From Limnomonas spitsbergensis (lineage: Eukaryota; Chlorophyta; Chlorophyceae; Chlamydomonadales), in assembly GCA_037349105.1 (NCBI GenBank), contig JAYJMM010000114.1, forward strand, positions 2,657,501-2,721,500: a DNA stretch of 64,000 bases. The letters are read 5' to 3'. Made by a program: the position numbers and the translations under genes. Position 1 is the stretch's first letter. Each line of letters starts with the position of its first letter. Under the pieces are notes generated by a model, which did not search any database, was not told where the DNA came from, and saw nothing but the letters and a program-made list of their open reading frames with translations. Positions 41,743-52,326 of this stretch are shown here, piece by piece.

Positions 41743-44700
41743 TCAATCCTCCTTCTTTCTCAACGGATCATCAGGAGGGATCTCTGTCCCCTCCGCCGCG
41801 GCAACAGCCTCCGCAGCCGCCGCAGCCCTGTCGGCAGCGCGCACCGCAACGGTGGACGGCGCTACAATGGCAGCTGCGGCGGGCGCGAGCGCCGCTGCTC
41901 CTTTGCGGGTGTCTGCAAGGCTGTGCTCGACGCCGGTCTTGCCAAGCTCGGAGGGTACAGGCTGCATGCGTAGGACGGGGTCGACGTCCTTTTTGTACGA
42001 TGGCTGCAGCTGCTGGGGCAGGCCAGCCGCACGGCTGCTGTTGCTGCGGCGGCTGCGTCCAGATGCATTTATGAGCCACGGTAGGGCCCACATCTCCCAC
42101 ACAAGCCCAAGCAGGCACTGGGTGATGCTGAACTGCACTCAAAGGAAGGACAGCAGCAAGAGAGGAATAATTAGGAGAGCAAAGGAGGCCCTCGCACGAT
42201 AGCTCAATCAAGGAAAATATAAGGTCGAGTTGCGAGGGCTCTGTGCTGTGTTGCTCCATTCAGTGTCCCCCCATAGAGTGTATTCCCCCAGATTACTTTG
42301 CTCCATGAGAGTGTTGTAGCAGTACACAAGTGATAAAGCAGCACAACAGTGTTTAAGTTGTACCTCAGTACATCCCTGTTGTAGCAGTACATCAGTGCAT
42401 GCGCGTTGTAGCAGCACATCAGCGTTGAAGCAGTACACCAACGTGTTGAAGCAGAACATTGTTGCATCTCAATGTATTGTAGCAGCACATGAGCGTGTCA
42501 GTCGTAGCAGCACACAGGCGTGTTGTAGCAGTACATGGGCATATTGTAGCAGTACATGGGCGTATTGTAGCAGTGCATGGGCGTGTTGTAGCAGTACATG
42601 GGCATATTGTAGCAGTACATGGGCGTATTGTAGCAGTACATGGGCGTATTATAGCAGTACATGGGCGTATTGTAGCAGTGCATGGGCGTATTGTAGCAGC
42701 ACATGAGCATGCCACTGCCACCGCGGCACACTCATAAAGCCCCAGCTCTCACCATGCACCAGATGGAGGCCCACTCGTGCAGCTGCGCCTCCCTGTCCCC
42801 GTGCGTCAGGATGTCGGCGAGCAGCGGCCCCGTCAAGAGGAGGACTCCAGCCAGGAGCTTGAGCGGCCAGGCGCACAGCACCAGAGGCACCACAAACATC
42901 ATGAAGCAGTGAATGGACAGGCTGGGGAGGTAGTAGCTGGTGCCAGAGATAAGCCTGTGGAGACAACAGGTGGACAGGGGTCATCGATAATCGCAACGCT
43001 CGACTGCAAACTCAAGCAGGTACTTATAGAGAGGTCGAGAGAGAGATATGCCTATGTACACCATCTCTGGAATCATGTTGCCAGCGATTGTTCTGCAGTC
43101 AGGGCACGTCCCCCTGTTCGATGGCACAGCCCCCAGCTTGCACTGGTCCAGACCCACTTCATCTTCCAAGCCAGGTGCACGCGCCCTCGTGCGCCGCAGC
43201 CGAGCCCCTGGACGGCGCTGTCGCACATCATCTCTGCGCTGCCGGACGCGCAGGTCCCGGTCTGCGGGAGAAGCGCGATCAGGCGGGACGGCCAAAATGC
43301 CGGCGCTGTCCGCATGAGCAGCGCCACGCCGGCCGCTGCGGACAGCCACAGGACCGTACGGGTCCTGAGGTCGGCAGATGGCGGAGATGGCGCAGGTTCA
43401 CCCGCAGCTGCTCCTGATGCTCCTCCAGTTCCTGTCCCTCGACGGCGGCGGAGGCGGCTGCTGCTTCCCGCCGCTGCTTCTACGTCTTCCAGCTGGCGCT
43501 GTAAGCTGAAAATGTACCTGGAGGAAAATCAAGATAACAAGCTGGCAAACAGCCAATCATGTTTTTAAAAGGATGCAGATTCAAGTTGAGAACTACGCTA
43601 AACGATGTTAAGGGACATGGCAGACATGGCAGGGGCTGGGGCAGGAGCAGGGGCAAGGGCAATTCTTTGTGCATGAGCATTTGCATTTGTATGTGCAAAG
43701 AGGCTTTTACGGCGCCGTACGTGATGGACTCCTCCTCCGGGTGACCTCCCAGATTACCGGTATTGTTTAGAGGTGGTGCTGCCGTGTTCCATAAGGCCAG
43801 GTGGCTTATAGGTTGTGGTTGTTTCCTGCCTACAAGGCTGAGGAGACACAATTTCATCCCCAAGCACGGGTTGTGTATTCTGCCTTTTATCTGGGTTGGA
43901 GTCGTGGCGGGGTAATGGCATTAAGGCAACATCTCTTATTTGCACTTCCCCCCTCCTTGGATATCTCACCAGTTTGAGAGGAGTGGCTGGAAGCAAATGT
44001 GGGCGTAGGACAAGAACGTGAGAACCTGGTTTGCCAGGCTCGCACTGTGGCCATCAGGACGGGGGCAAACGTCTTCAAGGACGCTGCAAGAGAGAAGGGA
44101 GGATGAAGACGTCGGATCGGATCCTTTTTTTTGTTATATAAATTTAGCCCGCTTTAGAGAATCTTCGGATTGATCAGGTGCCCTCCGGGCGGCCTAGCAT
44201 TCCCGATGATTCTCTAAGGGGAGGTGAGATGCAGTGCCTGATCCATATTAACTATTTTGTTACAGGCGCTTCTTGACAACACAGAGGAGGTGATGGGGGG
44301 GGGGTACTAAGGGTGGAGAATAGAGGTTTTGTACCGCAGCTGTTGTTCAGTGAGCACTAGACAGCGTGTGAGAGCGGGCCTCTATGCCACTACGACAAAA
44401 AGGCACTCGGGTTGGTTGAGTCGCAATCTTCACGCCTATATTCACACTTCCGCTCAGTGCGCGCCTCTTTCACAGATCTAGTCATCAGATCAGGAAAGTG
44501 CATGTACCAGGGATCTGTTTAATGTATTTATTCAACCTTTCAACCTGCAGGCTAGTATTTGCTGATTTGTGACTCGGGTACAAATGATCGTGCCATTCCG
44601 CTTATATGAAGATGAAGACAGCACAAACACAATCGAGGCAGGCCAGCAGTGAAGGGACAGGCGGGTGGACTAGTAGTGTGGCAGCCTCTGGTGGCAGCCT

Positions 44701-45087
44701 AGAGATGCAATTATTTTGTCAGGAGATGGTATGTCCAACGCAGGAAGAGTGGCAAGACAGGCACTAAATTACCGCATGCGAAATACATAGTTCATGAGGG
44801 GGGGGGCATGGTAGTCTATGCAAGTTTCTGCACTTTTTGAGGCCCACCAATTATCCAGCCACAGACTGGTACATACGGTAGTACGGTGTACAAGTATGTA
44901 TTATTCATTCATTTATTAGAGAGGCATTGAGCACTTACAGATACTGCAATGCCTGGAGCGCCTCCATTAAGGCGAAGTACAGGAACAGCCCCCAGCTGAA
45001 CGCAGGCTTCTTGCGAAGGAACAGGATCGCTGAGGCGGCGGCTCCTACCACTGCGAATGCGGTGCTTTGCTGGCCAGAGAAGCACAT
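41743..45087 (-). CDS. Multi-pass membrane protein, DUF5765-like
   Basis: Five exons join in phase: 45087-44939, 44083-43970, 43517-43158, 42954-42753 and 42132-41743 (TGA), giving 404 aa. The start MCFSGQQST is typical for the family, whose proteins begin M-C-W/F-S-G. Hydrophobic segments: about 8-25, 30-50 (GLFLYFALMEALQALQYL), 68-92 (FLSYAHICFQPLLSNWYI), about 138-155, a stretch with GRVHLAWKMK and paired Cys before it, and about 210-260 (HCFMMFVVPLVLCAWPLKLL, LLLTGPLLADILTH), then HEWASIWCM joined to FSITQCLLGLVWEM. HIxFQP, HLAW, GPLLA and ExxxIWC are the landmarks I associate with DUF5765; function is unknown. A polar linker (about 95-135) and an Ala-rich tail (about 300-404) look lineage-specific. 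The family name is from memory; the gene structure is well supported. Confidence 0.82.
42480..42706. repeat. 21-bp array in the last intron of the membrane-protein gene
   Basis: About ten copies of GTAGCAGTACATGGGCGTAT + T, with looser copies back to about 42310 (GTAGCAGCACATCAGCGTTG). On the gene's sense strand the unit is ACTGCTACAATACGCCCATG + T. Confidence 0.92.
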
Positions 45088-47054
45088 TGTGCCCGCTGCC
45101 CGGTCAAAACAGATACTCCACCAGTGGTCCAGGAAGGTACCAGGCGGGTAGACAAGGGTTCTTGGTGGATGACTCAGCTTGCTGATGACTCAGCTTGCTG
45201 GGCAGAAAAATATATTCCACCAGCAGGTAGCTTCCTGTAGGCTTCGGTTTTCGGTCGATGACTCAGCAGGCAGGCGATGAGCTCCAAGCTTTAAAAATGG
45301 ATAACTGATGCAAACGACGAGGTCCGATCCCGCCTTTTAGCCTTTTAGATTTATTTTCGACTGCCTACTGTTAGTTGGGCGGGTGAGCGTCTGAGCAACT
45401 GACAGCTGTGTCCGACTGTCCGTTGCCTAGTAGCGGCGCGGCGTGACCAACGCTGTATTGATACGTGCGACGTCTTAAACCTGTAGTGGGTTCGAAAAAT
45501 GAAAGCGCTTACTCCGGTACAGGAAGGAAGTCTGTATTGACGTCCGACGCGGAAGTCGGACTTGTGTGACGGAACCCTAGTTACGAACGGCTTGGGTCTG
45601 CCGATATATCCGACACGGCCTCTAGGTATGATCCTGCGTGGCATCGGTCACATCTGTCGTCGAACCTGAATGTGCTACTTGGGTCTGATTCGATGAGGTC
45701 CCATTGCTAATCATCATCTAAGTATTATATGTGGACCGTAATGCTTCATTGGATTTTCTTAAATATAGTTTTACCGTTTTTTGAAAGGATTTGGTTGATA
45801 CTGACAAAGGTTCTGTTCGGTGCGTAGGCGCCGGGCCCCAGAAGTCTGTCCGTCACTCTTCCTCGGCTGGCACCCCTTCGGACCCTGAAACCCTCTAACG
45901 CGTTATTATCTAACGCTGTCCCCTTACGACACTCAACTGTATTGTATTATTCACCTGTAATGTATTATTATTTGTATTCATTAAGCCGCCAAGCTGCCAG
46001 CACTGGGCCAGTACGAACATTTTGCTGGGTTACGGCCGGGGATTTATGAGTTTATGGTAGTACCTCGCCAGTTTTGTTTTTGGTTCAGGGCTCCCACCTG
46101 TCCAGGAGCTGGGTCCCCAAGCCCTGAAAATAAATAATTATCATAATCATGATAATTATTATAACTCAGGGGCCCGAAGAAGGAGAGGGGCCTGGAGAAT
46201 GCGAGAACGCCTCCATCACATGTCGACCAACCACTACCACTTAAATACACACTAATGGTAACCCTCCGTCACACGATAATTGTGTCTCTAGACCTTGGCC
46301 CAAGGGGGGCGTGGCTTTGAGACCCTACAACAAACCAGAAGAAAATCCAGTGGAGACCTGGTCATGTGGATCTCTTAGTCTCTTGTTAGATCTCCGTTAG
46401 ATTTTTGTAAGGCCCCACCCTAAGCTGTTGCCAAATGAGCCAATGGGGCAGTCTACGTGAAGGTCGCACAGGCACCCGGTTTGGACAGGCAAGGGAAATC
46501 CGAAATCCGAGAAAAAAGACTGAAGCACAAACCGAAGCACACATTCACACTCAAAGCAGTGTCTTGCAATATTACGACTTCTGGTAACTCCACCTCCATA
46601 GTAATAAAACACAGCATGGCTTCATTTCAAAAATCCACACACACACAAAACATGCTCCATATCCATACCGCTAATATATTACCTGTTGTCCCTGCGTTGA
46701 CCACATTCCTCTTATTAAGGACCAGATCCGTGCCAACTTCAAGATACATGCAACGCGATGCGCCCAAGTCAAAAGCTGGAATTTGAGGCCAGAAAAGTAA
46801 CTCCAGATCTCGCATCATACCCTCCGATACACCAATCAGTCCCAGTCACCAAAAAACCCATCTGCCTTGCTCCCTGAACACTCGCTCCATAGTAGTTTGA
46901 TTCCATGTATAATTTGGCAGGGCACAGAGGTGTAACTCCATGTTAAACCTCGGTTTTTATTTCGTCTTCTGCCCCCTCAAGCCTGCCAGCTTCCCGGTCA
47001 ACAGGTCAGCTTCCGATTGCGAATTGCGCGCGCCGGTGCTCACAAACTCTCATC
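45088..47054. other. Spacer upstream of the membrane-protein gene
   Basis: It is non-coding as far as I can see. A 97-codon frame at 45351-45644 (minus) is Arg/Ser-rich without a recognisable domain and was not called. An AT-rich hairpin is present at 46133-46160, and a family A-like word (GGGCACAGAGGTGTAACTCC) near 46920. The promoter of the membrane-protein gene should lie just above 45087. Confidence 0.5.
46133..46160. repeat. AT-rich hairpin, 11-bp perfect stem
   Basis: AATAATTATCA at 46133-46143 pairs with TGATAATTATT at 46150-46160 around a 6-nt loop. Confidence 0.7.
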
Positions 47055-50000
47055 TCATTTGCTCAGCAAGCCCGCGCTGACCCTGTCCATGCGCTCTTTA
47101 TCCCCGTCCGAGGTGCAGCACACGTCACACCCGCCGTACATCATGACCATTTCCATCACCTTGTTTGCAACCTGCGTGTACAACACAAGTGTACTTTTTG
47201 TTACTTCCTGGCTTGACTGCAGTTCAGCTACATTTCATCTACGGTCCATTTCAGCTGTCTCCTGGTCATTAACCGGAGGCCCCATGCGCCATCAGCTTGA
47301 CTGCAGTTCAGCTACATTTCATCTACGGTCCATTTCAGCTGTCTCCTGGTCATTAACCGGAGGCCCCATGCGCCATCAGCTTGACTGCAGTTCAGCTACA
47401 TTTCATCTACGGTCCATTTCAGCTGTCTCCTGGTCATTAACCGGAGGCCCCATGCGCCATCAGCTTGACTGCAGTTCAGCTACATTTCATCTACGGTCCA
47501 TTTCAGCTGTCTCCTGGTCATTAACCGGAGGCCCCATGCGCCATCAGCTTGACTGCAGTTCAGCTACATTTCATCTACGGTCCATTTCAGCTGTCTCCTG
47601 GTCATTAACCGGAGGCCCCATGCGCCATCAGCTTGACTGCAGTTCAGCTACATTTCATCTACGGTCCATTTCAGCTGTCTCCTGGTCATTAACCGGAGGC
47701 CCCATGCGCCATCAGCTTGACTGCAGTTCAGCTACCTTTCAGCTTCCTCCTGGTCCCTGACCGGAGCCCATGTGCGACCGGACATGTTGGCAGTGCCAGT
47801 GCCTGTTGGCAGGTCAAGGTTTGGCCTCAATGGGGCTGATAGCGGTGGCGGGGTCACACACTGAAGACCGACTCGTACCCCGCAGTATAACACTGGCAGC
47901 ACGAGTGACAAGCATCTGAGGCCGCCACCCTGCAATCTGCCAGCCCAGTCAATGAAAGCAGGTTCATCTGTGACCTCAACAGGCCCATCACAAGCCTCCT
48001 GCCTGCCCCCCCCCACGCCTCCCAACCTCAAAAGGCCCAGTGAAGGTCTCTTTGAAGTCGAACTTCATGAGCAGCGCGCTCATGTTCAGCAGGACAGCCG
48101 ACACGTCCTGCGCCTCCTCGCCGCCACGGGACCTGAGCGTCAAGTAGGCGTTGCCTGCAGCGCGACCGAGGTCTGCGTGAACCTGCAGAGACGTCCACTC
48201 CTCATCGAGCCAGGTCGTGACTTGGGCAGCCAGCCCTGAGGGGGTAGCAGGCAGCCAGGGTCAGGGTCCAGGGTGGCCCTGAGAGGGCAGCAGGCGGTCA
48301 GGGTGGAAGGCTGAGGGTTGAGGGTGGCCCTGAGAGGGGAGCAAGCTGCCGGGGTGGAATGTTGAAGGTTCAGCATTGGGAGAGGGCAGAGTCGCCAGAA
48401 GTGTCGCATTTCTGCAGGGTCAGGGTACGGTGTCGGGGTGAGGGCGACGTGGCCGGACGTTGCATTTATAAAGTACACAAGCAGTGCTTTCCATGCCTCA
48501 TCTGCCCCCTTGGGTCAAAAGGGCCGTATGGAGAGGGGAGCAAGCAGCGGGTGATGCCCTGCGGACCCCAATCAATGGATCCGCTGCCAATACACACCAC
48601 CAGATGACATATTGTTTTGAGGGAGCAGTCGGCAACAGGTGGTATTATGGGCACAGTCCTTCTGGGTATGTCCCCTGGGTATGTCCCCTGGGTATGTCCC
48701 CTGGGTATGTCCCCTTCTGGGTATGTTTCCTGGGTAGGCTCACTGCCACCCTGCATAGGAGTACCTGATATCATGTTGCGGCCTTACGGCTGGCCTCACT
48801 GATAGGGTCCAGGCTTTTCAGGTTAAACTTTCCAGCCCCAATCCCTCAGCGCGCTCAGGGGCCTTCCTGCACATCAAGAGCCCCGCCCCAATCTTCTGTA
48901 TGGAGTCCTAGATAGTGGAGCTGAGCCCTCCCAATCTTCTGTATGGAGTCCTAGATAGTGGATCTGAGGAAAGTCTTAGATAGTGGAGCTGAGCCCTGCT
49001 GCATGGGCATCCGTTTGTTCCTGTGGCAAAGCCCATTCATGCACAGTTACACCCAGTGAGGCCAAGGGGAATGATGTATACGGTCCCTCTTTCTTGCCTC
49101 ATGTGTGAGAGAAGCGAAGTCAATGAAGTCAATCAATCTGATGGTGTAATATAGCGGATGGGAATACGAATGCGTGCATTCCTAACTCTTGTAACAAGTT
49201 GAGCGCATTGATCGGGTGGGCATGAGCGAATTAAGCAGATTGAATAAATTTGAGTGGATGACCTACCTATTGATTAGGTACCGTAATTAATCAAACGTGT
49301 ATCTATCCTCTGGGGTTGGGTGCTAAAACACCCAACAAGCAATCCCCAAATCACTGTTTACTTGTGAGAGTGCTTTCGCTACAATTCACGTACAGCATAC
49401 ACCGTAGTCACGGCGTGTTTCGTTGTTTTCGAAGTTCGTTGTTGCTTAAAAAGTCGCTGTTTTGGCAATTTATTTGTTCGTTGCCCCTTCCCATGAAAAA
49501 TTCCAGCCAAAAATGTTCACTATAGAGTTTGTTGCCCACTGAACAACGATCAAAACAACGAAATACGTCCATGACCATGGTGTCTGGAGTGTGTGGCCTA
49601 CTGGCCTACAGCAAGAAGGCCTCATGCTTGGGCCACCTGTAGGCCGCCCAAGGTTCCCCCTTGGCCCAGTATTGGCTCCCTGGCCGCCTGCTCAAGATGG
49701 CTAGCTCCGCACTTAACTAAACTCTGGTGCTGACTGCCAGTGCAACCTACCTGTAAAAACAACATTCCACACACTCACATGCCCGCTCCTGTTCCAGCTG
49801 CTCGGGAGAGATCACCGGTGGCAACAGAAACTCCTCCACGCCGAAGGTGTCCTTGCTGGGCAGGCTGCCGGTACTCACGACTCCTCCGCCCTGCCCTTCG
49901 CTGCGAGTGCTCAGATCTCCCCCTCTCCGTCCATGTCCCACGGGTAAAGGAGACAGGGGGCGGTGCAGGGTGGAAGGTGCGGTAGTTGTGGCGCTTGTAA

Positions 50001-50196
50001 TGCACGCAGTCCGGTCCTGTTTTTTGCGTTCAGCGGTGCCAGAGGTTGGGTTAAAGGTAACAGCTTGAGGCCCTGCCTTCGTCGCTCTTAGGGTGGTGCG
50101 AGTGTGTGTGTGGCCCGGGATTGCGTGGCCAGCGGCTCGCACTGCGCTGCGAGACGCAGATGCTGTGCTGAGACGTGAGCCGTTAATTAGTTGCAT
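47055..50196 (-). CDS. Conserved protein of unknown function, likely plastid-targeted
   Basis: Three exons join in phase: 50196-49779, 48235-48027 and 47171-47055 (TGA), giving 247 aa. The first donor is a strong CAT|GTGAGTG and completes Trp as T+GG. The first 60 residues are Ser/Thr/Arg/Ala-rich with almost no acids (MQLINGSRLSTASASRSAVR), which fits a chloroplast transit peptide. The mature part carries VEEFLLPPVISPEQLEQERA, then TTWLDEEWTSLQVHADLG, an Ala-rich helix, and SALLMKFDFKETFTGPFEVA joined to NKVMEMVMMYGGCDVCCTSD. A tryptophan-rich WLDEEW helix followed by FxxxFxGxFxxAN is, to my recollection, seen in small plastid proteins of plants without assigned function; no name is given. 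The two introns hold an 84-bp array and acceptor-edge copies. It is divergent from ESS2. Confidence 0.75.
47212..47745. repeat. 84-bp array, about 6.4 near-identical copies
   Basis: The plus-strand unit starts CTTGACTGCAGTTCAGCTAC and continues ATTTCATCTACGGTCCATTT, CAGCTGTCTCCTGGTC and ATTAACCGGAGGCCCCATG to CGCCATCAG. Copies look essentially identical until the last, partial one, which suggests recent expansion. It lies in the last intron of the 247-aa gene. Confidence 0.97.
48236..48370 (-). repeat. Acceptor-edge copies before exon 2 of the 247-aa gene
   Basis: Minus-strand acceptor CTACCCCCTCAG|GGCTGG (48236/48235) is echoed as CTGCCCTCTCAG|GGCCACC (next to 48277) and CTCCCCTCTCAG|GGCCACC (next to 48328), spaced 43 and 51 bp apart. 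Confidence 0.75.
48661..48735. repeat. 14-bp array GGGTATGTCCCCTG
   Basis: About five copies of CTGGGTATGTCCCC with CTTCTGGGTATG variants at both ends, inside the first intron of the 247-aa gene. Confidence 0.9.
48888..48990. repeat. Two to three copies of an ATCTTCTGTATGGAGTCC unit
   Basis: CCAATCTTCTGTATGGAGTC followed by CTAGATAGTGGA occurs at 48890 and 48929. A shorter AGTCTTAGATAGTGGAGC follows at 48970. Confidence 0.85.
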
Positions 50197-50802
50197 GGTG
50201 GTGAGGATAGTCTACGATTCGTTGTTTTCTACTCGGGACCTCTGACGAAGAGTTCCTAACTTCTGACACTAGTGGCCATGGCCACGTTGGGTTGTACGGC
50301 AGTCAGGGTGGGTGCAAACCCCCTCTGTACGCGTACGGTGAGGCAAAAGCTTTACCTGAGCTTTACTGACGACGTTCGTAAAAATCGAGCAACACTGCTA
50401 CTGATCAACAACCAGCAACCAGTGCCGTGTCGTGGGCAAGCAGATATCCCAGTCATATTTCCTTGTGAGCTACTCGTGTGCCAGGCCAGCCACTGTCAAT
50501 TCCGAGGTAGCCTATTTGACAGCGCTTGTGCGGAAGAGTTTCTAGTAAGGCGTCCACCTCTCTGGCACCCTCAGGGACTTCTCCCGGACGCGGACGGTTC
50601 CTTCCCCACTCCTACCTGCCGGGCGTGAATCTCATCAAGGCCGCAAGAGGCACAGCTGCTGCTGCTCATAAACTCTATTACAGTCTGCAGCCCTGCAGCG
50701 GGACCATCTTCCTAGCAGCTCTCGCCTCTTCACCTTTCCGTTCGGGCGCTGCATCGCCAGCCCGTGACGACCTATCGGCACAAGAATAAACACCAGGGGC
50801 AC
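50197..50802. promoter_or_regulatory. Divergent spacer between the 247-aa gene and ESS2
   Basis: 606 bp separate the two start codons, so both promoters should lie here. A plus-strand open frame at 50272-50628 has no recognisable domain and more probably is UTR or chance. An additional 5' exon of ESS2 cannot be excluded. Confidence 0.45.
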
Positions 50803-52295
50803 ATGATGAGCATGAACGGGGGCTCAACGGATCGCAGCCTGATGCCACCCCCGCCCCCAAGACTACCCGTTTCCATCCAGGCACAAAAGAACAAAGCCAT
50901 CCTGGACGAAGACACATACATCTCCGGGATAGAGTCAATCATTGAGTGAGTGTTAACTGTGGCAGACTGTGCAGCTTGGGCACTGCGAACTCCTGCTCTG
51001 GATGCTAGCATTTGCAGATGCATGGCGCTTGCATCCGCTGCCCATGCGCTGGATACTGACGCTTGTGCATGCTTTGCACTTGCATCAGCTACCCATGCGT
51101 TGCTTTCGAGTGCCACCATGCTTTCATGCTTTGCAAGGCGTAGGGACAAGGCGATCGATCCTTGTGGAGACTGCCGAGCTGCCGAAGGACAGAGCCATCA
51201 TTCAACTGTTCATTTTAGGGCACTTCAGCTACACTTCTGCACATGATGACATGCAGCCGAGGTTGCCTGGTGCGGGAAGCTCTGCTGCTTGAGACACCCA
51301 AACTTGTTGTAACACAAGCTCAGCTATGCATCGTTTACCGTACGGCTGGCAAGCCTAAAACTAAATCAGGACCTCCTCCCTGCCCCCTAACCCCTGTCCC
51401 ATGCGCCTGTGTGAGCAGACGCGACTACTTCCCCGATATCCAGAAGATGAAGTCTCAGCTGGAGTGGCTGCAGGCCGTCCGCAGCGGGGACCACGAGCGG
51501 ATCCGCCGGGCGCAGATCAACATCGCGCACCGCCGCGCCGGCCTGAGGACCCCGGCGCATGATGGCGGTGGCGGCGGCAGCGGCGACTTCAGAGCGGGCA
51601 GCAGCGGGACGCCCGGGTTTATGGGAGACACCCCGACGCGTCCGGGGGAGACGACGTCGGGCAGGCCCGGCACGGGCTGGTGAGGGCGGAGCTGTGTGTG
51701 CGGGGGGGTATCGGGTGAAGTGTGGTGCATGTTGGGGGCTGGTATGGGGTTTGTGGTACCGGGTGGGTGAAGGGTGGGGCATGTTGGGGGCTGGTATGGG
51801 GTTTGTGGTACCGGGTGAAGGGTGGCGCATGTTGGGGGCAGCTGTAGGGGGGGGGGGTATAGGGTGAAGGGTGACGCATGTTGAGGGCTGGTGTGGGTGT
51901 GGGTATCAGGTGAAGGGTGGCGCATGTTGGGGGCTGCTGTAGGGGGGTTTGTGGTACTGGGTGAAGGGTAGCGCATGTTGGGGGCAGCTGTAGGGTAGGG
52001 GGGTATCGGGTGAAGGGTGGCGCATGTTGGGGGCAGCTGTAGGGGGGGGGGGGGTACCGGGTGAAGGGTGGCGCATGTTGGGGGCAGCTGTAGGGGGGGG
52101 GGTATCGGGTGAAGGGTGGCGCATGTTGGGGGCTGCTGTAGGGGGGGGGGGGGGGTATCCGGTGAAGGGTGGCGCATGCTGGGGGCTGCTGTAGGGGGGA
52201 GGGGGGGTACCGGGTGAAGGGTGGTGCATGTTGGGGGCTGCTGTAGGGGGGGGGGGTATCGGGTGAAGGGTGGCGCATGTGGGGGGTTACTGTGT

Positions 52296-52326
<31 letters not shown>

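Noticed and set aside
45351..45644. 97-codon minus-strand frame upstream of the membrane-protein gene
   Set aside because: Arg/Ser-rich with no domain; probably 5' flanking sequence.
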